From: Actinomycetota bacterium
GTDB taxonomy: Bacteria; Actinomycetota; Acidimicrobiia; Acidimicrobiales; Iamiaceae
Direction: 5' to 3'
DNA: 64,000 nt
Assembly: GCA_016185275.1 (NCBI GenBank)
Contig: JACPNX010000044.1
Location: 169,622 to 233,621 of the forward strand
Positions within the stretch are counted from its first letter, which is position 1; every line of letters begins with the position of its first letter. Position numbers and translations under genes: made by a program. The notes under the pieces were generated by a model. The model saw only the letters and a program-made list of their open reading frames with translations, did not search any database and was not told the DNA's origin. Positions 18,564 through 26,365 of this stretch are shown piece after piece.

Positions 18564-20150
18564 GTGAGCCTCGACCCGGCGTCCCTCCAGGTCCTCATCT
18601 CCCGCCTGACCGGAGTGGCGGAGGAGGTCGGCGCCGTCCTGCGCCGGGGCGCGTTCAGCCCCAACATCAAGGAGCGGGCCGACTGCTCGGCCGCCCTGTT
18701 CACGGCCGACGGGACGCTGCTCGTGCAGGCCGAGCACATCCCCGTGCACCTCGGGTCGATGCCGGCGTCGGTGCGGGCCGCCATCGACGCGCTCGGGGCG
18801 GGGCTGGCTCCGGGTGACCAGGTGATGCTCAACGATCCCTTCGCCGGCGGGACGCACATCAACGACGTGACGCTCGTCGCGCCCTGCCACACGTCGGGTG
18901 GCCGGCTGGTCGGCTGGGTCGCCAACCGGGCGCACCACGCCGACCTCGGCGGTGCCGCCCCCGGTTCCATTCCCGCCGATGCCACGGAGATCCAGCAGGA
19001 GGGCCTGCGCATCCCGCCCGTGCGCTGCACCGCCGAGGTCCGCGCGCTGGTGCTGGCGTCTTCTCGCACGCCGGAGGAGCGGGCGGGTGACCTCGATGCG
19101 CAGATCGGTGCGAACGTCGTCGGGGTCGCCCGCTTCGCGGAGCTGGCGGACGAGCCACTGGAGGAGGTCGTGGCCTACGGCGAGCGCAGGATGCGATCGG
19201 CGCTGCGATCCATGCCCGACGGTCGGTGGACGTTCGCCGATGTCCTCGACTCGACGGGCGCCTCGCCCGAGCAGCAGCGCCCCGCGACCATCCGGCTCGC
19301 GCTCACCAAGGCCGGTGACGCGATCACGTTCGACTTCACGGGCACCGACAGACAGCGGCGCGGCAACGTGAACGCCGTCGCGGCCGTGACGGTGAGCGCC
19401 GTCGCCTTCGCCGTGCGCTCGGTCGTCGATCCCACCATCCCGGCCAACGGCGGTGCGCTCCGGCCCGTCACCGTCATCACGCCGGCCGGTTCCATCGTGG
19501 CGGCCGTGCCGCCCGCCGCCGTCGGGGCCGGCAACGTCGAGGTGAGCCAGCGGGTGGCCGACGTGTGCCTGGGTGCCCTTGCGCAAGCGGTGCCCGGCCG
19601 CGTCCCCGCAGCATCGCAGGGGACGATGAACAACGTCCTCGTCGGCGGCGACGGCTGGGTGTACTACGAGACCGTCGCCGGCGGCCAGGGCGGCCGGCCG
19701 CCGCCACCCGGGTCGCCGTCCACCTCGCCGGCGCGACCGGGGATGAGTGGCGTGCACACCGCCATGACCAACACACGCAACACGCCCATCGAGGCGTTGA
19801 AACGGGCGTTTCCGATGCGGGTCCTGCGCTACCGGCTGCGTCGGGGAAGTGGGGGCCGTGGTGCTGGCTCCGGTGGGGACGGCATCGAGCGCGACCTCGA
19901 GATGCTGGAAGACGTGACGGTGTCGCTGATCACCGAGCGACGTGTCTCGCAGCCGTGGGGTCTCGCCGGCGGCGGGCCCGGAGCGGTGGGGGAGAACTGG
20001 CTGCTACCGGCCGGCGACGAAGCCCGAGCCGAGCGCCTCCCCGACAAGTGCACGCTCCGCCTGAAGGCTGGGGACGTCCTCCGGATGCTGACTCCGGGCG
20101 GCGGCGGTTGGGGGACCCGCCCCGCTCGTGGACCTCAACCGACCTTATAA
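18564..20150 (+). CDS. hyuB: Hydantoinase/oxoprolinase subunit B (HyuB-like)
   Basis: 528 residues from GTG at 18564. Family blocks: FSPNIKERADCSAALFTADG, VQAEHIPVHLGSMPASV, MLNDPFAGGTHINDVTLVAP near 95, NRAHHADLGG, YYETVAGGQGGR, HTAMTNTRNTPIEALKRAFP near 400, LPDKCTLRLKAGD and the C-terminal TPGGGGWG. It forms the catalytic pair with HyuA. The last codons and the TAA stop (20148-20150) fall in A/T-rich DNA unlike the rest, at the junction with the ATPase gene, so the present end may have been set by an insertion. A separate fragment of a second hyuB end follows the ATPase. Confidence 0.9.
   Translation: MSLDPASLQVLISRLTGVAEEVGAVLRRGAFSPNIKERADCSAALFTADGTLLVQAEHIPVHLGSMPASVRAAIDALGAGLAPGDQVMLNDPFAGGTHINDVTLVAPCHTSGGRLVGWVANRAHHADLGGAAPGSIPADATEIQQEGLRIPPVRCTAEVRALVLASSRTPEERAGDLDAQIGANVVGVARFAELADEPLEEVVAYGERRMRSALRSMPDGRWTFADVLDSTGASPEQQRPATIRLALTKAGDAITFDFTGTDRQRRGNVNAVAAVTVSAVAFAVRSVVDPTIPANGGALRPVTVITPAGSIVAAVPPAAVGAGNVEVSQRVADVCLGALAQAVPGRVPAASQGTMNNVLVGGDGWVYYETVAGGQGGRPPPPGSPSTSPARPGMSGVHTAMTNTRNTPIEALKRAFPMRVLRYRLRRGSGGRGAGSGGDGIERDLEMLEDVTVSLITERRVSQPWGLAGGGPGAVGENWLLPAGDEARAERLPDKCTLRLKAGDVLRMLTPGGGGWGTRPARGPQPTL
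19724..19945 (+). repeat. Direct repeat copy 1 (inside hyuB) flanking the ATPase gene
   Basis: This segment of hyuB, from CTCGCCGGCGCGACCGG through the codons for SLITERR, recurs at about 21376-21600 after the ATPase gene with clear but imperfect identity (long exact runs, scattered substitutions). The two copies enclose about 1.4 kb holding the hyuB end and the ATPase. Confidence 0.75.
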
Positions 20151-20184
20151 GCAATCCGCATAAGACTCGGTAAGATCAGTCGGC

Positions 20185-21372
20185 ATGGATCCGCTCGACA
20201 ACCCGTATCGACCCGGGGCTGGGACGCCGCCACCGGCGCTGCTCGGACGCGATGCTCTTATCGACGCCTTCGGCGTTACCGTCCGGCGGGCCGTCTCAGG
20301 AGCGCCCGGCAAGAGCCTGATGCCGATCGGTCTCCGGGGAGTCGGGAAGACCGTGTTGCTGAACCGGTTCGGCGAGATCGCCCTTGACGCCGGGATGACC
20401 ACAGCGTTCATCGAGGCACCTGAGACCGGTGACTTCCGCACCCTGCTCGCGGTGCGCATCAGGAAGATCCTTCTCGGTCTCGAGCGGGGCGGAACGACAC
20501 GTGCCGCACTCCGAGCGTTGCGCGTGCTGAAGACGTTCACGCTTCAGCTGCCGGATGGCTCTCGTCTTGCGATCGATGTCGACGCTATGGCCGGTGAAGC
20601 GGATTCCGGAAACTTGGCAAGCGATCTGACGGATCTCCTGGTCGCCACGGGCGAAGCCGCCAAGGCCCGAAGCGCCGGCCTGCTCCTCGCGATCGACGAG
20701 GTGCAGTATCTCGAACCGGTCGAGCTCGCGGCCCTGATCAGCGCCGTACACCGAACCACTCAGCTGTCACTGCCGGTCGTTCTTGTTGGCGCGGGCCTTC
20801 CTCAGCTACCCGGACTCGCTGGTGACGCGAAGTCGTACGCCGAGCGTCTCTTCGACTTCCCGATGATCGGGTCGCTCAGCAACAGCGACGCCCAGGGAGC
20901 GATCGCGATCCCAGCGCAGGCAGCAGGCGCCGACTTCACCGATGACGCTCTTGAACTGATCGTCGCCGAATCGCAGGGGTATCCGTACTTCCTCCAAGAG
21001 TGGGGCTACCACGTTTGGAACAACTCGGCTGGTACGCCGATCACGTCCGACGACGTGACGTCGGTGCGACCGATCGTCGTCGACCAACTCGACCGCAACT
21101 TCTTCCTCGTGCGCGCGGATCGCCTGACGCCGCGCGAACGCGACTATCTCCGGGCGATGGCTGAACTCGGCGCAGGACCCCACAGGTCGGGCGACATCGC
21201 CGCGATGCTCGGGGTGAAGGTTGAGTCCGTCGCACCGCGCCGGTCTCAACTCATCTCCAAGGGCATGATCTTCAGCCCTGCCCACGGCGACACCGCTTTC
21301 ACGGTGCCGTTGTTCGATGAGTATCTGCGTCGCACGGTGCCGCACTGGAAGCGCCCAGGCGCCCCCAAGTAG
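20185..21372 (+). CDS. AAA ATPase with C-terminal winged helix, probably acquired
   Basis: 395 residues. Walker A is GLRGVGKTVLL (near 50), Walker B LLLAIDEVQYL (near 170), followed by a sensor region (LPVVLVGAGLPQLPG) and YPYFLQEWGYHVWN. The C-terminal part (LTPRERDYLRAMAELGAG, DIAAMLGVKVESVAPRRSQL) reads as a winged helix. This matches stand-alone AAA_16/Orc1-like ATP-binding proteins scattered in bacterial accessory DNA. Codons ending in A or T are clearly more frequent than in neighbours. TAAGAT lies 8 nt before the ATG within an A/T-rich patch. It is flanked by two copies of a hyuB 3' segment, which marks an insertion or rearrangement. Its function is unknown. Confidence 0.85.
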   Translation: MDPLDNPYRPGAGTPPPALLGRDALIDAFGVTVRRAVSGAPGKSLMPIGLRGVGKTVLLNRFGEIALDAGMTTAFIEAPETGDFRTLLAVRIRKILLGLERGGTTRAALRALRVLKTFTLQLPDGSRLAIDVDAMAGEADSGNLASDLTDLLVATGEAAKARSAGLLLAIDEVQYLEPVELAALISAVHRTTQLSLPVVLVGAGLPQLPGLAGDAKSYAERLFDFPMIGSLSNSDAQGAIAIPAQAAGADFTDDALELIVAESQGYPYFLQEWGYHVWNNSAGTPITSDDVTSVRPIVVDQLDRNFFLVRADRLTPRERDYLRAMAELGAGPHRSGDIAAMLGVKVESVAPRRSQLISKGMIFSPAHGDTAFTVPLFDEYLRRTVPHWKRPGAPK

Positions 21373-21375
21373 AGC

Positions 21376-21600
21376 CCTCGCCGGCGCAACCGGGATGAGT
21401 GGCGTGCACACCGCCATGACCAACACACGCAAGACGCCCATCGAGGCGTTGGAACGGGCGTTCCCGATGCGGGTCCTGCGCTACCGGCTCCGTCGGGGAA
21501 GCGGCGGCGCCGGGCGGGCGCCGGGCGGCGAGGGGATCGAGCGCGACTTGCTCACGCTGGACGACGTGACGGTCAGCTTGATCACCGACGAGCGCCTGGC
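21376..21600 (+). pseudogene. Fragment of a second hyuB 3' region
   Basis: Translation gives MSGVHTAMTNTRKTPIEAL, then ERAFPMRVLRYRLRRGSGG and DDVTVSLITDERL, almost the same as residues about 393-460 of the intact HyuB. There is no catalytic N-terminal part, and similarity stops before the conserved C-terminal GGGGWG motif. The ATPase stop codon lies only 3 bp before the similarity starts. It is a remnant, not a working gene. DNA from 21601 to 21852 shows no further gene. Confidence 0.85.
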
Positions 21601-21852
21601 GCGCCACCCCCGCCTCCTGGCGTGCACCGTCCAAACCCGCCCGTCGACCCAGCGGGGCGCGAAGGACCGTCATGGTGTGGTCGTCCGAAGGGCCACCGTC
21701 GCGCCGATCGGGGCAGCGCAGCGCCGGAGCGTTCCGTACTGCGGACGGCTTCTCGGCGGTGGCGGAGTGCGCGGTTCGCGCCGTCGCACGTTCAGGGATG
21801 GGGCGAAGCGCGTGCGCCACCGGCTTGCGAGACGGGTCGGTGGTGCGGGCGT

Positions 21853-22284
21853 TCAGCGCATGAGCGCCACGGCGCCCAGCGTGAGCGACGCCATGGTGCC
21901 CATGGCCGCGATCAGGCCGAGCATGAGCGTGCGGGTCTGCTCCCGCAGGGAGGAGTGCAGCTCGGCTCGCACCCGGTCGGCCGATGCCTCGATGGCGACG
22001 TCGATGGCGGCGAAGCGGGGCTCGAGCGCTCCGAAGCGCTGGTCGATGGCTTCGAAGCGCTGGTCGATGGCGTCGAAGCGCCGATCGATGGCTTCGAAGC
22101 GCTGGTCGACCGCGGCGAAGCGCAGATCCATGCGCGCCTCGAGCGCATGGAGATCCGCCTTGGTGGCGACGTCGGCCCACCCGACGGGTGGCAGCAACTC
22201 CATGAGGTGGTCGGCTCTCTCGGCTCCCAGAAGCTCTTCGAACGCAAGGTACAGCTCGTGCCTGGCCCGCTCGTCGACGGTCAC
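21853..22284 (-). CDS. Coiled-coil protein with C-terminal membrane anchor (copy 2)
   Basis: 143 residues from GTG at 22284. The N-terminal domain (VDERARHELYLAFEELLG, MELLPPVGWADVATKADL) and the C-terminal anchor (LMLGLIAAMGTMASLTLGAVAL) closely match copy 1. The coiled-coil core differs: it is built from heptads such as RFEAIDQ, seen in the DNA as 21-bp repeats with consensus around GATGGCTTCGAAGCG. The ends are thus conserved while the repeat core changes. The gene faces the hyuB fragment tail to tail, just as copy 1 faces hyuA. No function is known. Confidence 0.8.
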   Translation of the reverse strand: MTVDERARHELYLAFEELLGAERADHLMELLPPVGWADVATKADLHALEARMDLRFAAVDQRFEAIDRRFDAIDQRFEAIDQRFGALEPRFAAIDVAIEASADRVRAELHSSLREQTRTLMLGLIAAMGTMASLTLGAVALMR

Positions 22285-22356
22285 GTCGGATTCTCCCGTG
22301 CAGTTGGTGCTGTGCGGGAGGCGTGTGCCCGCCTCCGAAGGCGTGCGACGACAGTA
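22285..22356 (-). promoter_or_regulatory. Promoter and leader hairpin of coiled-coil gene 2
   Basis: On the minus strand the -10 hexamer TACTGT (22356-22351) is followed after 14 nt by GGAGGCG, a 6-nt loop and CGCCTCC (22336-22317), a perfect 7-bp hairpin. Then come a conserved stretch and GGGAG before the GTG. It mirrors the leader of copy 1 at 18477-18547. Confidence 0.6.
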
Positions 22357-22461
22357 CCAAACGGGTACGACAGCGCGGCGGTGGGAGTCTGCGAACCGCG
22401 GTCGGAGGCCGGCGTGCACCGGCCCGCAGGCCAGCCCGCGAGCGGTCCTAAGGTGGCACGC

Positions 22462-23838
22462 ATGGTCGCAGGCAGCGGGGCGCACCGCCGGCCGGGAGCG
22501 GACCGTTCCGCACCCGGTCCCGCGGTGGTCAGGAGCGGCAAGGCGCCCCTGAAGCTGCCCGGCATGGAGCTCGCCGCGGCGGGGGCGACGGCGCAGGACA
22601 CGGCAAGCCGCATCCACGTCGGGCGCAGCGGGATCAACCAGTGGTGGCTCCTCGTGTGCGACCCTCCCGCCGCCCGGACCGGTGAGGCCGATGCACGGAC
22701 CGGCGAGGCCGATGCACGGACCGGCGCGCGGACCGGCGCCCCTCCGGGCGAGGCCGCCGCACGAACCGGCGCGGCCGATGCGCTGCTCGACACGGCGCGC
22801 CTCGCCGCCGGGATCGACGGCGGCCCGTCGACGGTTCTGGCCCGTGCCGCCGAGGCCATGGACCGACGCGGCGACGGGCCCGGTCGCCAGGCCGTGTTCG
22901 TCCGCGTGGAGCTCGACGTGTGCGGCGCCTGGTGCACGCTCTCCAACGCTGGCAGCGTGCGTCCCTACGTCGTTCGGCGCGCCGGCTGGATCGACGTCCG
23001 CGGCCACGAGAGCGCACCGTTGGGAGAAGCGGGCCCGGCGCCCGCCGATGACCGTGCCGGCCTGGGCCCCGGCGACGCGCTCGTCATCGTGCCCCACGAC
23101 CGGTTGGTCGCCGCTGATCGGGCCGGCGAGCGGTTCGCGGACGAAGCCCTGCCCGAGGTCCTGCTCGACCTCGTGGGGCGGCCGTCGGCCGAGATCGCCG
23201 ATGCGGTCGTGGCCGAGTCCAGCGCGCTCGCGAGCGATCGCCGCCGGCGGGTGCTGCGCGGCGGTCCCGTGGTCGTGCTGCGCGTCCCCGGTGATCTCGG
23301 CGAGGACCCGATGCACCGCGTGGTGCGGGCGACCGGCGCGCCGCCCGAGCGGCTGCACCTCCCCGGCTACCCGCTCGGCGACCGCCAGCCCGACCTGTGG
23401 TCCGCGCCGCCCGCACCGCCGCGCGAGGCCAGGTTGCGCCTGGCTCCGACCGGCACCCGGCTGCACGAGGTCAGGGCTCTGCTGCGCCGCCTCCTGGCCA
23501 GCTGGCGCCTCGATGACCGCGTCGACGCCGGTGACCTCGAGCTGCTCGCGACCGAGGTCACGACCAACGCCATCCGCCACGCCGGCACCGCCGCCACCGT
23601 CATCGTCCGCTACACCGGGGGCGCGGTCCGGGTGGAGGTGGGCGATGCCAGCTCCGCGCTGCCCGAGCTCGTACCGCCTCCTCCCGACGCCGAAGGCGGT
23701 CGGGGGATGCCGCTCGTGGAAGCGCTCGCTTCTGCGTGGGGCGTCACGCCGACCCGCCATGGCAAGCGGGTGTGGTTCGAGATCGGCGTGCCCGACACGG
23801 GGCGACCACGAGACACCGAAGCACCGGAGGCGACGTGA
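22462..23838 (+). CDS. PP2C/SpoIIE-like domain fused to an RsbW-type ATPase domain
   Basis: 458 residues from ATG at 22462; TAAGGT lies 7 nt upstream. The N-terminal half has the SpoIIE-like order (NQWWLLVCDP, VELDVCGAWCTLSNAGSVRP, VVRRAGWIDVRGHESAPLG, GPGDALVIVPHDRLV). It lacks an obvious GD acidic pair at the start, so phosphatase activity is doubtful. The C-terminal 120 residues are a GHKL ATPase of the anti-sigma kinase type (LATEVTTNAIRHAGT, VEVGDASSALPE, GRGMPLVEALASAWGV). This suggests a partner-switching regulator of a sigma factor. Residues near 75-105 hold a repeat based on ARTGEAD. The stop overlaps the next start as GTGA. Confidence 0.82.
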   Translation: MVAGSGAHRRPGADRSAPGPAVVRSGKAPLKLPGMELAAAGATAQDTASRIHVGRSGINQWWLLVCDPPAARTGEADARTGEADARTGARTGAPPGEAAARTGAADALLDTARLAAGIDGGPSTVLARAAEAMDRRGDGPGRQAVFVRVELDVCGAWCTLSNAGSVRPYVVRRAGWIDVRGHESAPLGEAGPAPADDRAGLGPGDALVIVPHDRLVAADRAGERFADEALPEVLLDLVGRPSAEIADAVVAESSALASDRRRRVLRGGPVVVLRVPGDLGEDPMHRVVRATGAPPERLHLPGYPLGDRQPDLWSAPPAPPREARLRLAPTGTRLHEVRALLRRLLASWRLDDRVDAGDLELLATEVTTNAIRHAGTAATVIVRYTGGAVRVEVGDASSALPELVPPPPDAEGGRGMPLVEALASAWGVTPTRHGKRVWFEIGVPDTGRPRDTEAPEAT

Positions 23839-24767
23839 GCTGGACCACCGACGACATCGCCGACCAGAGCGGGCGCGTCGCCGTCGTGACCGGCGCCAAC
23901 AGCGGGCTGGGCCTCGAGACGGCTGTCGCCCTCGCCGCCAAGGGCGCGCACGTGGTGATGGCGGTGCGCGACCCGGCGCGCGGCGAGGCGGCCCGCAAGG
24001 AGGTGCTGGAGCGCGCCCGGGGCGCCTCGGTCGAGACGTCGGCGCTCGACCTCGCCTCGCTGGATTCCGTGCGGGCCTTCGCCGAGCGGACCATCGACGC
24101 CCATCCCCGCATCGACCTGCTCTTCAACAACGCCGGCGTCATGGCCCTCCCCCGGGAGGAGACCGCCGACGGCTTCGAGCGCCAGATCGGCACCAACCAC
24201 CTCGGGCACTTCGCGCTCACCGGCCTGTTGCTCCCAGGGCTGGTGGGCGTGCCCGGCAGCCGCGTCGTGACCACCACGAGCCTCATGCGGCGCACGGGTC
24301 GGCTGCGCTTCGACGACCTGCACGGCCGCCGGCGCTACCGCCGCTGGGAGGCCTACGGCCAGTCCAAGCTGGCGAACCTGGTGTTCGCGGTCGAGTTGCA
24401 GCGACGCCTCGAGGACGCCGCCGCACCGACGGCCAGCCTCGCCGCGCACCCCGGCTACTCGAGGACGAACCTCCAGCGGACGTCGTCGCGCTCCTCGGGC
24501 TCCGCGCTGGAGGCGATCGGGATGCGGGTGTTCGGTTCGGTCGGCCAGTCGGCGGCCGCCGGTGCCCTACCGCAGTTGCGGGCCGCGCTCGACCCGGCCG
24601 CCTCGGGCGGTGAGCTGTACGGCCCCGCCTTGGCCGGGTTCCGGGGCGCGCCGACCCGCGAGCGCATCGAGCGGCGAGCCTCCGACGCCGAACTGGGCCG
24701 CCGCCTGTGGGAGGTTTCGGTGCGCGAGACGGGGGTCGACCCGCGGCTCGAGCCGGCCGCGCCATGA
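23835..24767 (+). CDS. Short-chain dehydrogenase/reductase, retinol dehydrogenase-like
   Basis: 310 residues from GTG at 23835. Rossmann motif TGANSGLGLETAVALAAKGA, NNAGVMALP, the Ser region VVTTTSLMRR and the catalytic YGQSK are in the expected order. The sequence resembles the SDR group often annotated as oxidoreductase or retinol/protochlorophyllide-reductase-like. It uses NAD(P)H on an unknown carbonyl. It is translationally coupled at both ends (GTGA, ATGA) to the regulator upstream and the MDMPI-like gene downstream. Confidence 0.9.
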   Translation: MSWTTDDIADQSGRVAVVTGANSGLGLETAVALAAKGAHVVMAVRDPARGEAARKEVLERARGASVETSALDLASLDSVRAFAERTIDAHPRIDLLFNNAGVMALPREETADGFERQIGTNHLGHFALTGLLLPGLVGVPGSRVVTTTSLMRRTGRLRFDDLHGRRRYRRWEAYGQSKLANLVFAVELQRRLEDAAAPTASLAAHPGYSRTNLQRTSSRSSGSALEAIGMRVFGSVGQSAAAGALPQLRAALDPAASGGELYGPALAGFRGAPTRERIERRASDAELGRRLWEVSVRETGVDPRLEPAAP

Positions 24768-25426
24768 GCTCCGACGGAGCGTTGGACGGCATCCGAGGGG
24801 TCGTATTGGGTGCCGGCGCCGCCACGACGGCGGTGCTCGCCGACGACCGGGTCGCGCGCCGCTGGGGACAGCCGAGCGCACTGGCGGGATTCACCGTCGG
24901 CGGCTTGGCGGGCCACCTGGTACGAGCCGTCGAGACGATCGAGATCTACCTCGACGAGCCGGAACCGCCCGACGAGGGCCTGCTGGCTCCGTCCGCCTAC
25001 TTCGCCCCCGCCGTGGGAGCGGCCGGCGATGTGTCGGGGCCCGTGCATCGCGGCGTCCGCCAGCGGGGTGAGCAAGCGGGCTCCGTCGGCCCGGCCGCCC
25101 TGCTCGTCGAGCATCGTGGGCGGCTCGACCGGCTGTCCGCGCGCCTCGCGTCGGAACCTGCGTCCCGGCGGGTGACCGTCGCGCGCGGCACGGCGCGCAT
25201 GCTGCTCGACGACTACCTCCGGACGCGGGTCGTCGAGATCGCCGTGCACGCGGACGACCTCGCCGCCAGCGTCGGCGCACGACCACCGCATCTCGCGCCC
25301 GAGGCCACGACCGTCGCCATCGAGGTCCTCGTCGGCATCGCCCGCGCGACCCACGGCGACGTGGCCGTCCTGCGGTCCCTGACCCGTCGCGAGCGTGACG
25401 ACGTCGAAGCCCTGCGCGTCCTCTGA
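24764..25426 (+). CDS. Maleylpyruvate isomerase-like protein (MDMPI/DinB fold), mycothiol-dependent family
   Basis: 220 residues. FTVGGLAGHLVRAVETIEIYLDEP and the later DDYLRTRVVEIAVHADDLAASVG are hallmarks of the MDMPI N-terminal domain, a DinB-like four-helix bundle that binds metal and often mycothiol. The three His ligands expected for metal appear partly present (GHLVR, EIAVHADD). Activity as a thiol transferase is inferred from the family. Its ATG overlaps the SDR stop as ATGA. Confidence 0.8.
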   Translation: MSSDGALDGIRGVVLGAGAATTAVLADDRVARRWGQPSALAGFTVGGLAGHLVRAVETIEIYLDEPEPPDEGLLAPSAYFAPAVGAAGDVSGPVHRGVRQRGEQAGSVGPAALLVEHRGRLDRLSARLASEPASRRVTVARGTARMLLDDYLRTRVVEIAVHADDLAASVGARPPHLAPEATTVAIEVLVGIARATHGDVAVLRSLTRRERDDVEALRVL

Positions 25427-25463
25427 GGCGGCGTGAGCGGCCCGAGGCTCGGCGGCTGGAAGC

Positions 25464-25487
25464 CTTGACTGGGAGGTCAAGTAGGGT
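25464..25487 (+). promoter_or_regulatory. Palindromic operator next to -10 hexamer of the SDR gene
   Basis: CTTGACtgggagGTCAAG (25464-25481) is a perfect 6-bp inverted repeat around a 6-nt spacer. It abuts TAGGGT (25482-25487), which is 8 nt before the ATG at 25496. This is the expected place for a repressor such as a TetR- or GntR-family protein; no such regulator gene is nearby. Confidence 0.55.
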
Positions 25488-25495
25488 CGGCGGCC

Positions 25496-26272
25496 ATGGA
25501 CATCAACGGGATCTCCGCCATCGTCACCGGGGGCGCGTCCGGCCTCGGTGAGGCCACCGCCAGACTCCTCGCCGAGCGGGGCGCCAAGGTCGTCGTGGCG
25601 GACATGAACGCCGACAAGGGTGAGGCTGTCGCCAAGGAGATCGGCGGCGCCTTCGCAGCCACGAACGTCGCCGACACCGATCAGGTCATCGCCGCGGTGG
25701 AGGCGGCCAAGGACCTCGGTCCGCTGCGGGCCGTCGTCAACGCCGCCGGCATCGGCTGGGCCACGCGCACCATCGGCCGCGACGGCACCTACGAGTCGGC
25801 CCACGACCTCGACGTGTTCAAGAAGGTCGTCGAGGTCAACCTGATCGGCACCTTCAACGTGACCCGCCTCGCGGCCACGGCCATGAGCCAGAACGAGCCG
25901 CTCGAGTTCGACGAGCGGGGCGCCATCGTCAACGTCGCCTCCGTGGCCGCGTTCGACGGGCAGATCGGGCAGGCGTCGTACTCCGCCTCGAAGGGCGGCG
26001 TCGTCGGGATGACGCTGCCGATCGCGCGCGACCTCGCCGCCGTCGGCATCCGCGTGAACTGCATCGCCCCCGGGCTGATCGACACGCCGATCTACGGCCG
26101 CGGCGAGGCCTCGGAGCAGTTCAAGGACCGCCTCAAGGCCGGTGTGCTGTTCCCCAAGCGGCTGGGCACGTCCGAGGAGTTCGCCTCCCTGGCGCTCGAG
26201 CTGGTGAGCAACTCGTACATGAACGCGGAGACGATCCGCATCGACGGCGGCATCCGCATGCCCCCCAAGTGA
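25496..26272 (+). CDS. SDR, 3-hydroxyacyl-CoA dehydrogenase type II-like
   Basis: 258 residues. TGGASGLGEATARLLAERGA is the cofactor site and VVADMN gives an Asp that favours NAD. NAAGIGWA, NVASVAAFDGQIGQASYSASKGG (Ser, Tyr-x3-Lys) and NCIAPGLIDTPI follow. The pattern is very close to the HSD17B10/FabG-like dehydrogenases that oxidise 3-hydroxyacyl-CoA in beta-oxidation of fatty acids, branched chains or steroids. It is monocistronic with its own operator-promoter. It may work with the distant acyl-CoA dehydrogenase, but this is inference. Confidence 0.9.
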   Translation: MDINGISAIVTGGASGLGEATARLLAERGAKVVVADMNADKGEAVAKEIGGAFAATNVADTDQVIAAVEAAKDLGPLRAVVNAAGIGWATRTIGRDGTYESAHDLDVFKKVVEVNLIGTFNVTRLAATAMSQNEPLEFDERGAIVNVASVAAFDGQIGQASYSASKGGVVGMTLPIARDLAAVGIRVNCIAPGLIDTPIYGRGEASEQFKDRLKAGVLFPKRLGTSEEFASLALELVSNSYMNAETIRIDGGIRMPPK

Positions 26273-26311
26273 TGCCCTCGACCTCCCGCTGACCACGATG
26301 TCACGCCGCCG

Positions 26312-26365
26312 GTGCGCCCGGTGCCGCCGGTGCGCCCCGTGCCGCCGGTGCGCCCGGTGCCGCCG
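26312..26365 (+). repeat. Three 18-bp tandem repeats at the start of the epimerase gene
   Basis: The unit GTGCGCCCGGTGCCGCCG occurs three times with one substitution. Each copy contains two in-frame GTG codons (Val-Arg-Pro-Val-Pro-Pro) in the same frame as the epimerase, so it could supply extra start codons. Confidence 0.8.

Noticed and set aside
21601..21852. Further hyuB-like coding sequence after the fragment
   Set aside because: Translations in all frames lose similarity after DDVTVSLITDERL; the expected GGGGWG end is missing.
26312..26365. Possible CRISPR array
   Set aside because: Repeats are directly adjacent without spacers, here and in the other arrays, and no cas gene is present.
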